Source of the DNA: an uncultured Burkholderiales bacterium
GTDB taxonomy: Bacteria; Pseudomonadota; Gammaproteobacteria; Burkholderiales; Burkholderiaceae_C
Assembly: GCA_937897495.1 (NCBI GenBank)
Contig: CALCBL010000279.1
Span: 1 to 7,172, forward strand
Length of the DNA stretch: 7,172 nucleotides
Reading direction: 5' to 3'
Made by a program: the position numbers and the translations under genes
Shown here: positions 1-7,172 of the stretch, one piece after another
How the letters are laid out: each line of letters starts with the position of its first letter
Numbering within the stretch: the first letter of the stretch is position 1
The notes under the pieces: model-generated
The model's database searches: none
The model's input: the letters and a program-made list of their open reading frames with translations, nothing else
What the model was told of the DNA's origin: nothing

Positions 1-350
1 ACCGCTGCGGCGGCAAAGCCCCAAGGTCCTAAAAGGGTGGCCACACCCAAAGAAACCAAGGTCCACAGAATGGCGATGTACAGGCCCCATCGGCCTGGCA
101 TGCGACCGGAGGGAATAGGACGTTGGGGTTCGTTGATGGCATCGACATGGCGGTCAAACCAATCATTCACGGCCTGACTGGTGGCGCAAACAAAGGGGCC
201 TGCTAACGCAACGCCAATGATGGCCAACAACCATTTGCCATCCATGGCAACGCCGGAGGCCACAATACCGCAAGCAAACGCCCACATCGGCGGGAACCAA
301 GTGATGGGTTTGAATAACTCAGTGACTGCGGAGAGTTGCGGGAGGGCCAT
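1..350 (-). CDS. bchG: Bacteriochlorophyll a synthase BchG, N-terminal part (runs off window)
   Basis: Membrane prenyltransferase of the UbiA/chlorophyll synthase family. It esterifies bacteriochlorophyllide a with a geranylgeranyl or phytyl diphosphate, the last committed step of bacteriochlorophyll synthesis. I translated the minus strand from ATG 350-348 and obtained 116 residues with no stop. The N-terminus MALPQLSAVTELFKPITWFP leads into PPMWAFACG, typical of BchG. The diphosphate/Mg-binding motif NDWFDRHVD (residues 62-70, pattern NDxxDxxxD) is followed by AINEPQRPIPSGR. Hydrophobic stretches near residues 24-58 and 88-116 fit the first membrane helices. A TGA at 386-384 bounds the frame upstream; GTG 374 and TTG 380 are the only other upstream starts and fit the family less well. 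There is no Shine-Dalgarno sequence before ATG 350. The gene lies 108 nt downstream of ppsR in the same direction and has its own promoter and PpsR box. The C-terminal part is outside the window. Confidence 0.96.
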   Translation of the reverse strand, partial: MALPQLSAVTELFKPITWFPPMWAFACGIVASGVAMDGKWLLAIIGVALAGPFVCATSQAVNDWFDRHVDAINEPQRPIPSGRMPGRWGLYIAILWTLVSLGVATLLGPWGFAAAA

Positions 351-358
351 AGAAAGTG

Positions 359-387
359 TTTTTACGCATGACACATGCAAGTGTCAA
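359..387 (-). promoter_or_regulatory. Candidate sigma70-type promoter of bchG
   Basis: Read on the minus strand, TTGACA (387-382) is a perfect -35 element. A 17-bp spacer (381-365) follows, then TAAAAA (364-359) as a weaker -10. Only 8 nt (358-351) separate the -10 from the bchG ATG at 350, so initiation would fall on or just before the start codon. The -35 forms the downstream half of a PpsR box, which fits repression by blocking RNA polymerase. This is motif reading only. Confidence 0.5.
369..386. repeat. Perfect 6+6 bp inverted repeat TGACAC-N6-GTGTCA upstream of bchG
   Basis: TGACAC (369-374) and GTGTCA (381-386) are exact reverse complements around the 6-bp spacer ATGCAA. The element is 18 bp long, fills most of the bchG promoter spacer and shares 5 bp with the PpsR box. 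Its ends are TGA/TCA rather than TGT/ACA, so it is not itself a consensus PpsR site. It could be an operator for a second dimeric regulator or an accessory PpsR contact. Confidence 0.5.
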
Positions 388-399
388 GTTAAATTTACA
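382..399. promoter_or_regulatory. PpsR/CrtJ operator, exact TGT-N12-ACA
   Basis: Bases 382-384 are TGT and 397-399 are ACA with exactly 12 bases between, the known PpsR/CrtJ consensus. On the minus strand the box reads TGTAAATTTAACTTGACA, so its last six bases are the -35 element of the bchG promoter. It lies between ppsR and bchG, consistent with PpsR repressing bchG under aerobic conditions. The consensus is from established knowledge; binding here is inferred. Confidence 0.7.
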
Positions 400-458
400 C
401 ATCCTATGGTTTCCACTTAGAGCGCTGTGGGAAAAGCGCATCAGGGAACTGGAAGCAA

Positions 459-1925
459 TTAAGCTTCTGTATCGTTTTCCGGAACGTTGATGCCAAATCG
501 GCGCAATTTGACGTACAAGCTTTGACGTGAAAGACCCAGCATTTCTGCGGCAGAAGACCGGTTGTCTCCGGTGAGTTCCAGTGCGGCTTCGATGCACATT
601 TGCTCAATCAGGTCGGTGGTTTCGCTCACAATGTCTTTGAGCGGAACACGTCCTACCAGTTCGGTCATTTGGCCTTTTGAGCGAAACACGTCATTGCTTG
701 ATTTGGCTTCTACGCCCAAGCGCAAGCTGATGTCTCGGATGGTGAATCCCAAACAGGGCTGCTCACCACTTATGACTGACACAGCAGAAATTTCAACCTC
801 AGTGGCAGAGCCAAGATCACCCCGCATGCGGGTTGCAAACAACCTGACAACATCGCGCTGCTTCAAATTAGACATCAGGACTTTCATGTCCACGCCTGCT
901 CGGCCAAGCCAACGGTCAAGCGGTTCGCCTTGAACCAGTGCTTCGTTGCTGACTTGGGCCAATTGCAAAAAGGAGCGATTGGCTGAAAGGACAACGCCAT
1001 TCAGGTCGGTGACAACCAATGCGTCGGGTGCACTCTCCATGACCTCTGACAACAATTGCCTTGTTTGATTGGTTGCAGACAATGCGGCGCGTGTCTGGTT
1101 TGGAATAAGGCGGATCAGGAAGTGAGCCGACTTTTCTTGACGGAAAAGTGAAACATGCGCCAATGCTTTGATGCCCCCTTGCGGCAGGGTTAAAGCGACA
1201 GGGCTTGATTGGCCGCTGGCGAGCAGTTCTGCAAATGCTTTGCTCAAGGCATTCGAACTGGCTTTGTCCAAACTGGAGGCAATGGACCAGCCCGATTTAT
1301 GCAGGTCGCCGCCTAGCAACTCAAAAGCAGCAGGGTTGCTGTCTTCTAACTTTTCAGTGTCTGCATTGAGAATGAGCATGGCTTCAGAGGAAACCTGAAA
1401 CAACAAGCGGTAACGTGTCTCAACGTTTTTAAGGTGCCAGTAGTCTCGCTCCATGGCGCGTTGCGCATTGAGCACTTTTTGTTGAAGTGCAGCTTGGGGA
1501 CGCAGATCACGGCCAAAGGCCAATGCACGAACACGGCCATCTGTTTTGCCCGAGGGCACAGTGATGACCGAATAGGACAAAGGCAGGTCGGTGCCATTAT
1601 CAGCCGATTGGTTGAGCTGACGCCACTTGGTACTCTTGTCGCTGCCCATGTCTCTGAGCAAGGCGTTGACCTTGGTCCGGCTTTCCTCGGTGACTGTTTG
1701 CCCCCAAGGCTTGCCAACCCAATGCGCTCGACCAATGGTGAGCAGTTCTTGGTTGGCAAATGCGGCGTCTTCAATGAACCCATTCTCGTCCATCACGAGC
1801 ACCACGTCAGAGGTGGTGGTGATTAAATTAGAAATGACATTCGCATCCAAGTGCCCTAAGAGACTTTGTGCATTTCCAAATCGCCTGAGCGATTGCTCCG
1901 ACGCTGTTTGAAAACTGGTGTTCAT
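459..1925 (-). CDS. ppsR: Photosynthesis gene repressor PpsR/CrtJ (PAS-PAS-PAS-HTH)
   Basis: Cytoplasmic redox-responsive repressor of bch, crt and light-harvesting genes in purple bacteria; 488 residues, close to the usual length of 460-480. An N-terminal PAS-like domain (about 30-140, around ITTTSDVVLVMDENGFIEDA) is followed by a helical linker (about 141-170). A second PAS domain spans about 170-280 (RYRLLFQVSSEAMLILNAD) and a third about 288-400 (LLSEVMESAPDALVVTDLNG). The C-terminus is a Fis-type helix-turn-helix (about 435-480) with TGDNRSSAAEMLGLSRQSLY, which is characteristic of PpsR. Only two cysteines occur, Cys391 and Cys444. Cys444 sits in the HTH like the redox cysteine of Rhodobacter PpsR (Cys424), but the middle PAS domain has none, so the classic intramolecular disulfide cannot form as described there. 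The start ATG 1925 is preceded by an eight-C run and has no Shine-Dalgarno. It lies 34 nt after ppaA and is probably cotranscribed with it. Confidence 0.96.
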   Translation of the reverse strand: MNTSFQTASEQSLRRFGNAQSLLGHLDANVISNLITTTSDVVLVMDENGFIEDAAFANQELLTIGRAHWVGKPWGQTVTEESRTKVNALLRDMGSDKSTKWRQLNQSADNGTDLPLSYSVITVPSGKTDGRVRALAFGRDLRPQAALQQKVLNAQRAMERDYWHLKNVETRYRLLFQVSSEAMLILNADTEKLEDSNPAAFELLGGDLHKSGWSIASSLDKASSNALSKAFAELLASGQSSPVALTLPQGGIKALAHVSLFRQEKSAHFLIRLIPNQTRAALSATNQTRQLLSEVMESAPDALVVTDLNGVVLSANRSFLQLAQVSNEALVQGEPLDRWLGRAGVDMKVLMSNLKQRDVVRLFATRMRGDLGSATEVEISAVSVISGEQPCLGFTIRDISLRLGVEAKSSNDVFRSKGQMTELVGRVPLKDIVSETTDLIEQMCIEAALELTGDNRSSAAEMLGLSRQSLYVKLRRFGINVPENDTEA

Positions 1926-1926
1926 A

Positions 1927-1934
1927 GGGGGGGG
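1927..1934. repeat. Homopolymer of eight G (C on the coding strand) just before the ppsR start
   Basis: Eight consecutive G on the plus strand give CCCCCCCCT directly before the ppsR ATG (1925-1923). The tract occupies the place where a Shine-Dalgarno sequence would be expected and leaves none. It is untranslated if ATG 1925 is the start. Such tracts can vary in length by slippage or be miscalled in sequencing. Confidence 0.8.
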
Positions 1935-1959
1935 TGCTTTAAAAGTTAAGTTGAATGGA

Positions 1960-2886
1960 TTAGGCGTTGGCTTGAATGTACTTTTGGACCAAATCTGGCG
2001 CTAAGTTGGCATCTTGGACAAACAGGTCTGCACCGACTTGATTGACCAAGTCATGGTTGGCCGCAAAATAGGGACCACCCACAATGATGCAGAGCTTGTC
2101 AGGGCTGACCGTTTGACGAATGGCTGAAATGCAATCTTTCAGGCGGTTAAAACCTAGGCCTGTTGCCAGTGAAAATCCCACGGCATCGTAACGTTTGGCC
2201 TTGACCAAGAGGGCCGGATTGTCGGCGGCTGCAAAAGTGCCCCCATCGACGGCCCAACCATCGCGCTGGAAAAATTCGGCCACCATGGCCAAGCCCAAGG
2301 TGTGCTGGTCGCCGGGCGATGGCATGAGCAAAATAGTCAAGCCATTGGGCACGTATTGTTTGTGCAACTCACTCATGGAGGGCAACACGTGCAAAATTTT
2401 GTGCAGTTCGGCCAAGCCAAGGGTGACCTCGGTGAAGTCGCGTTCGTCATCTTCCCAAAGCTCGCCCAATTGCCTGGCAGCAGGGGCCAACAGGTTTAAA
2501 AAGATGGATTCGATGCTCACGCCCTTGCCGCGGGCTTCATCTATCCAATCAAGGCCTTCGGCTTGGCGGCCTTCTAGCAAAAGATTGACAAAGTGAGTCA
2601 CATCCGTGGGGGTGATGCTGTAGGGCAGTGTCAAGTTGGGCATGGCACATTCAGTTGGCGTGCGGTGGGCCATCATCAAACGTGGAATGATTTCATTTTG
2701 AATGGTGCGCGCCAGAACGGCCACGGTAGAGGTGGACGAGGAAGCCGTGATGGGCGCACTACCGGGCGTGCCATCAAACCGACCGTTGGCGGGGGCGCCG
2801 AAACCGCGCCAATGCCCTGCCTCGTTGTTTTCAGGGAAATGGGAGCCTTCCGCCCTTTGGCCATTGCTCTGATTTGAATTGTCCAT
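1960..2886 (-). CDS. ppaA: Cobalamin-binding PpsR antirepressor PpaA/AerR
   Basis: Member of the PpaA/AerR family, which binds hydroxocobalamin and modulates PpsR/CrtJ repression in response to light or oxygen. I chose ATG 2886 (308 aa) because AGGAG at 2897-2893 lies 6 nt upstream; a longer frame from TTG 2976 has no such support. Residues 1-60 are polar and probably disordered (MDNSNQSNGQRAEG). A helical cap domain covers about 85-170 and includes LGELWEDDERDFTEVTLGLAELH. The Rossmann-like B12 domain covers about 180-300. In it, GDQHTLG contains the cobalamin signature DxHxxG (Asp193, His195, Gly198). SLATG (around Ser239) and IIVGG (Gly270-Gly271) follow at the spacing expected for B12-binding folds. 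It lies directly upstream of ppsR in the same direction, matching the conserved ppaA-ppsR pairing, and is divergent from bchF. PpaA and AerR are names for the same group of orthologues. Confidence 0.93.
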   Translation of the reverse strand: MDNSNQSNGQRAEGSHFPENNEAGHWRGFGAPANGRFDGTPGSAPITASSSTSTVAVLARTIQNEIIPRLMMAHRTPTECAMPNLTLPYSITPTDVTHFVNLLLEGRQAEGLDWIDEARGKGVSIESIFLNLLAPAARQLGELWEDDERDFTEVTLGLAELHKILHVLPSMSELHKQYVPNGLTILLMPSPGDQHTLGLAMVAEFFQRDGWAVDGGTFAAADNPALLVKAKRYDAVGFSLATGLGFNRLKDCISAIRQTVSPDKLCIIVGGPYFAANHDLVNQVGADLFVQDANLAPDLVQKYIQANA

Positions 2887-2892
2887 TCTTGT

Positions 2893-2897
2893 CTCCT
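2893..2897 (-). promoter_or_regulatory. Ribosome binding site of ppaA (AGGAG)
   Basis: Minus-strand AGGAG is 6 nt before ATG 2886. It decides the start in favour of the 308-residue protein over the upstream TTG at 2976. Confidence 0.85.
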
Positions 2898-2947
2898 GCT
2901 TGGTGAAAGAACTTAGCCCAGCAGCGTGTTCGTTTCGTATGAATCCC

Positions 2948-2976
2948 CTTTTAAGCCTTGAATTGACTTTGGTCAA
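2948..2976 (-). promoter_or_regulatory. Candidate promoter of the ppaA-ppsR operon
   Basis: On the minus strand TTGACC (2976-2971) is followed by a 17-bp spacer and TAAAAG (2953-2948). Initiation near 2941 would leave a leader of about 55 nt before ppaA. The -35 and upstream spacer are covered by the FNR-type palindrome, so this start could be regulated by it. Motif reading only. Confidence 0.35.
2963..2976. promoter_or_regulatory. FNR/FnrL-type operator TTGAC-N4-GTCAA
   Basis: TTGAC (2963-2967) and GTCAA (2972-2976) form a perfect palindrome around TTTG, matching the FNR-family consensus TTGAY-N4-RTCAA. FnrL is an established oxygen regulator of photosynthesis genes in Rhodobacter. The site lies in the ppaA-bchF divergent region, 77 bp before the ppaA ATG and 106 bp before the bchF ATG, so it could act on either. 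A Dnr/Nnr-type regulator recognises nearly the same sequence and cannot be excluded. Confidence 0.62.
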
Positions 2977-3019
2977 AGCTTATTTTTATCCTACTAAATT
3001 AGTCGGGAATTAAATCATC

Positions 3020-3053
3020 TGTAACTAAGTGTTTACGTCAATCTAAGTTGACA
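3020..3053. promoter_or_regulatory. Composite PpsR-like operator, TGT-N12-ACGT-N12-ACA
   Basis: Two 18-bp near-consensus PpsR boxes overlap by two bases. The first is TGT (3020-3022)-N12-ACG (3035-3037); the second is CGT (3036-3038)-N12-ACA (3051-3053). The junction is the palindrome ACGT. The second box contains the exact inverted repeat GTCAA-N6-TTGAC (3037-3052) and ends in the TTGACA used as the bchF -35. Each box deviates from TGT-N12-ACA by one base, at the shared centre. PpsR/CrtJ is known to bind paired sites cooperatively. Occupancy here is inferred. Confidence 0.55.
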
Positions 3054-3076
3054 ATTTCAGAAAGAGGTAATAAATT
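3048..3076 (+). promoter_or_regulatory. Candidate sigma70-type promoter of the bchFNBH operon
   Basis: TTGACA (3048-3053), a 17-bp spacer and TAAATT (3071-3076) lie just before bchF. Only six bases separate the -10 from ATG 3083, so initiation is predicted at the A of the start codon. The -35 coincides with the end of the composite PpsR-like operator. A promoter further upstream, possibly using TAAATT at 2995-3000, remains possible. Confidence 0.45.
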
Positions 3077-3082
3077 GCCTTC

Positions 3083-4932
<1,850 letters not shown>

Positions 4933-4945
4933 AGGAAGCAGAGCC

Positions 4946-6574
4946 ATGCAACTCACACTCTGGACTTACGAAGGACCTCCCCATGTGGGCGCGATGCGAA
5001 TTGCCACAGCCATGGAAGGTGTGCACTACGTGTTGCATGCACCGCAAGGCGATACCTACGCAGATTTGTTGTTCACCATGATTGAGCGTTTGCAAAAACG
5101 TCCGCCCGTGACCTACACCACGTTTCAAGCGCGTGATTTAGGTGGTGATACCGCAGAACTTTTTAAAACTGCAGCACGCGAAGCCTATGAGCGCTTCCAG
5201 CCCAAAGCCATGTTGGTGGGTTCATCGTGCACCGCTGAATTGATTCAAGACGATCCAGGTGGTTTGTGCAAGGCATTGAACTTGCCTGTGCCCGTGGTGG
5301 CTTTGGAATTGCCTTCGTATCAGCGCAAAGAAAACTGGGGCGCCTCCGAAACTTTTTACCAATTGGTTCGCAACTTGGCCTTGCCTGCCGATCAAATTGA
5401 GAAGACACAAAGTAGCAAACCACGTTGCAATATTTTAGGCCCTGCTGCCTTGGGATTTAGACACCGTGACGACCTCACAGAAATTCGCAAGTTGCTCACA
5501 GACATGGGCCTTGAGATCAATGTGGTGGCGCCTTTGTCGGCCACACCTGCAGACATTGCACGCCTGGCAGATGCGCAATTCAATGTGGTGCTCTATCCTG
5601 AAATTGCCAATCTGAGTGCGCAGTGGTTGCAGCGCCAATTTGGCCAAGCCTTTACCAAAACCATTCCCATTGGAACCAAAGCCACGCGCGACTTTGTTCG
5701 TGAAGTTGCGCAATTGGCTGGACTTGACCCTGAAGCTGCATTGGCCAAAGCTGAATCGCGTGCCACTTGGTACACACGCTCAGTAGATTCCACCTACCTC
5801 ACCAACAAACGCGTGTTTGTGTTTGGCGATGCCACGCATGCTGTGGCGGCGGCCAAAGTCGCTGCTGATGAAATGGGTTTTACCGTCGTAGGTATTGGCA
5901 CTTACAGCCGCGAGTTTGCCCGCGAAGTGCGCGATGCCGCCAAACTGTATGGCGTAGAAGCTTTGATCAGCGATGACTATTTAGAGATTGAAGCGCGCAT
6001 TGCAGAATTGAATCCAGAGCTGGTGTTGGGCACGCAAATGGAGCGTCACATTGCCAAGCGTTTGGGCGTTCCTTGCGCAGTCATTTCGGCCCCTGTGCAC
6101 GTCCAAGATTTTCCAGCACGCTATTCACCCCAGATGGGTTTTGAAGGCGCCAATGTGCTGTTTGACACATGGGTACATCCCTTGATGATGGGCTTGGAAG
6201 AGCACCTCATTGGCATGTTCCGCGGTGACTCAGAATTTCACGAAGATGCAGCACCCTCGCACCTAGGGGGTGGCGTGCATGTGCAAACTGCACAAGCGGC
6301 ATCCGCTGTGAAAACGGGTACTTCAACGGTTGCAACATCGGCTGCACCAGAACAAATTAGTGCGCCTGCTTTGAATCAGGGTACTTCTCAAAGTAGCGCC
6401 AGCATTCTGATTGCAGCATGGGATGCCGGTGCAGAAAATGAACTCAAAAAAATACCATTTTTCGTTCGCGGCAAGGCCCGGCGAAATACCGAGAAATATG
6501 CCATAGAACGCGGCGTGACTTTGATCACGACGGAGACACTGTATGAATCTAAAGCTTACTACTCACAGTCTTAA
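4946..6574 (+). CDS. bchB: Light-independent protochlorophyllide reductase subunit BchB
   Basis: Second subunit of the NB component, contributing the unusual aspartate ligand to the shared [4Fe-4S] cluster and most of the protochlorophyllide pocket. The product is 542 residues. The start [20 protein letters not shown] is canonical, and AAGGA at 4932-4936 lies 9 nt upstream. Asp36 ([12 protein letters not shown]) occupies the position of the known cluster ligand, and Cys95 lies in [36 protein letters not shown] (from about 278) carries Asp281, which I equate by motif with the proposed proton donor (Asp274 in R. capsulatus). The substrate-pocket block [20 protein letters not shown] follows at about 387-406. 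An Ala/Ser/Thr-rich linker (about 442-490) then leads to the small C-terminal PCP_red domain (about 491-540, [20 protein letters not shown]). Its last 32 nt overlap bchH in another frame. It is the third gene of the operon. Confidence 0.98.
   Translation: MQLTLWTYEGPPHVGAMRIATAMEGVHYVLHAPQGDTYADLLFTMIERLQKRPPVTYTTFQARDLGGDTAELFKTAAREAYERFQPKAMLVGSSCTAELIQDDPGGLCKALNLPVPVVALELPSYQRKENWGASETFYQLVRNLALPADQIEKTQSSKPRCNILGPAALGFRHRDDLTEIRKLLTDMGLEINVVAPLSATPADIARLADAQFNVVLYPEIANLSAQWLQRQFGQAFTKTIPIGTKATRDFVREVAQLAGLDPEAALAKAESRATWYTRSVDSTYLTNKRVFVFGDATHAVAAAKVAADEMGFTVVGIGTYSREFAREVRDAAKLYGVEALISDDYLEIEARIAELNPELVLGTQMERHIAKRLGVPCAVISAPVHVQDFPARYSPQMGFEGANVLFDTWVHPLMMGLEEHLIGMFRGDSEFHEDAAPSHLGGGVHVQTAQAASAVKTGTSTVATSAAPEQISAPALNQGTSQSSASILIAAWDAGAENELKKIPFFVRGKARRNTEKYAIERGVTLITTETLYESKAYYSQS
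6532..6535 (+). promoter_or_regulatory. Ribosome binding site of bchH (GGAG) within bchB
   Basis: GGAG ends 7 nt before ATG 6543, inside the bchB coding sequence. It favours the ATG at 6543 over the internal ATG at 6621, which falls inside the conserved VVVTMD strand. Confidence 0.65.
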
Positions 6575-7172
6575 GCCGACGTCGCGTGATACCACCCCCG
6601 TTAAATTGGTGGTGGTCACCATGGACACGCACTTTGCGAGTTCGTTCAACCGCGCCAATGCGCAATTGAAGCGCGATTTTCCGGGCTTGACTTGGAGCCT
6701 GCATGCAGCGTCTGAATACACGGGCAACGATGCCCTGATTGCCAAATGCAAAGCCGACATTGCTTCAGCCGACATTGTTTTGTGCGGCATGTTGTTTCTT
6801 GAAGATCACTTTTTGCCCATCTTGGACGATTTGCGCGCACGCCGCATGAACTGCGATGCCATGGTTTGTATGGCCAGTGCCACAGAGGTGACCCAACTCA
6901 CGCGCTTTGGCCAGTTTGACATGAGCAAACCCGCCAGCGGCCCTATGGCTTTGCTGAAAAAATTGCGTGGCGGTGGCGGCAAAGACAAGCCTGCAACCGG
7001 TGGTGCCGCACAAATGAAAATGTTGCGCCGCTTGCCTCAGTTGTTGCGCTTCGTTCCTGGTACAGCCCAAGACGTGCGTGCCTACTTCATCACTTTGCAA
7101 TATTGGTTGGGTGGTTCTGACGACAATGTGTTGAACATGGTGCGCCACCTGGTTGACCGCGGTGCCGATGGT
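6543..7172 (+). CDS. bchH: Magnesium chelatase subunit H BchH, N-terminal part (runs off window)
   Basis: Large porphyrin-binding subunit of Mg-protoporphyrin IX chelatase; with BchI and BchD it inserts Mg2+ into protoporphyrin IX, the first step specific to bacteriochlorophyll. Exactly 210 codons are present out of a usual length near 1200, with no stop. The conserved N-terminal strand [14 protein letters not shown] (about 21-34) is followed by [18 protein letters not shown], then [21 protein letters not shown] (110-130) and [19 protein letters not shown] (164-182). These belong to the N-terminal BchH domain and the beginning of the CobN/Mg-chelatase region. Residues 1-18 ([18 protein letters not shown]) are a variable leader. 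The chosen ATG overlaps the end of bchB by 32 nt and has a GGAG site. A Gly/Lys-rich loop ([14 protein letters not shown], 141-154) interrupts conserved blocks and is probably flexible. It is expected to be followed by bchL and bchM, beyond the window. Confidence 0.97.
   Translation, partial: MNLKLTTHSLKPTSRDTTPVKLVVVTMDTHFASSFNRANAQLKRDFPGLTWSLHAASEYTGNDALIAKCKADIASADIVLCGMLFLEDHFLPILDDLRARRMNCDAMVCMASATEVTQLTRFGQFDMSKPASGPMALLKKLRGGGGKDKPATGGAAQMKMLRRLPQLLRFVPGTAQDVRAYFITLQYWLGGSDDNVLNMVRHLVDRGADG

Noticed and set aside
372..374. In-frame GTG at 374 as an alternative bchG start
   Set aside because: No ribosome site precedes it, it lies inside the predicted promoter spacer, and ATG 350 gives the expected family N-terminus.
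422..439. Small hairpin GCGCT-N8-AGCGC after the ppsR stop, as a terminator
   Set aside because: The stem is only 5 bp and no T-run follows in either direction. ppsR may well read through into bchG.
562..1911. Several plus-strand frames opposite ppsR, up to 130 codons
   Set aside because: They are antisense shadows of a well-conserved gene, with no family resemblance or ribosome sites.
2887..2976. N-terminal extension of PpaA from TTG 2976 (30 extra residues)
   Set aside because: It has a TTG start with no ribosome site, the extension does not resemble the family, and it would run through the FNR-type palindrome. ATG 2886 has AGGAG 6 nt upstream.
2993..3003. Short palindrome ACTAA-A-TTAGT in the divergent region
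   Set aside because: It is short and AT-rich, so it could arise by chance. It matches no operator I know, though it overlaps a possible upstream -10.

Overview
This window is a contiguous piece of a purple-bacterial photosynthesis gene cluster (PGC) dedicated to bacteriochlorophyll a synthesis and its control. Every substantial open frame that looks real belongs to it. The order bchG - ppsR(crtJ) - ppaA(aerR) on the minus strand, divergent from bchF - bchN - bchB - bchH on the plus strand, is the classical arrangement known from Rhodobacter and Rubrivivax-type clusters. The moderate GC content and the general look of the proteins suggest a betaproteobacterium, perhaps a Comamonadaceae/Burkholderiales freshwater phototroph such as the Limnohabitans/Rhodoferax group. 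That placement is inference from style, not proof.

Minus-strand block (1-2886). Transcription runs right to left: ppaA (2886-1960), 34 nt, ppsR (1925-459), 108 nt, bchG (350 to beyond the window edge). PpaA is a cobalamin-binding antirepressor-type protein and PpsR is the PAS/Fis-HTH repressor of photosynthesis genes. BchG is the UbiA-family prenyltransferase that adds the phytyl or geranylgeranyl tail to bacteriochlorophyllide.

Divergent control region (2887-3082). It holds no gene. It carries a perfect FNR-type palindrome (TTGAC-N4-GTCAA), a composite PpsR-like operator of form TGT-N12-ACGT-N12-ACA, and candidate sigma70-type promoters in both directions.

Plus-strand block (3083-7172). 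bchF (bacteriochlorophyllide hydratase) overlaps bchN by 4 nt. bchN is followed after 13 nt by bchB, and bchB overlaps bchH by 32 nt; bchH runs off the window. BchN and BchB are the NB component of the light-independent protochlorophyllide reductase, and all its iron-sulfur ligands are present. BchH is the large subunit of Mg-chelatase. The block is tightly packed and probably one operon.

How it works together: BchH inserts Mg into protoporphyrin IX, BchNB (with BchL, encoded elsewhere) reduces protochlorophyllide, BchF hydrates the vinyl group, and BchG finishes the pigment. PpsR and PpaA tune the pathway to oxygen and light. The genes themselves are ordinary. The more unusual features are regulatory. 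At both bchG and bchF a PpsR-like box ends in the promoter -35 element, and the predicted transcription start falls on or next to the start codon, so both genes may make leaderless mRNAs. I found no RNA gene, mobile element, CRISPR array or convincing terminator, and no evidence of an undescribed system.
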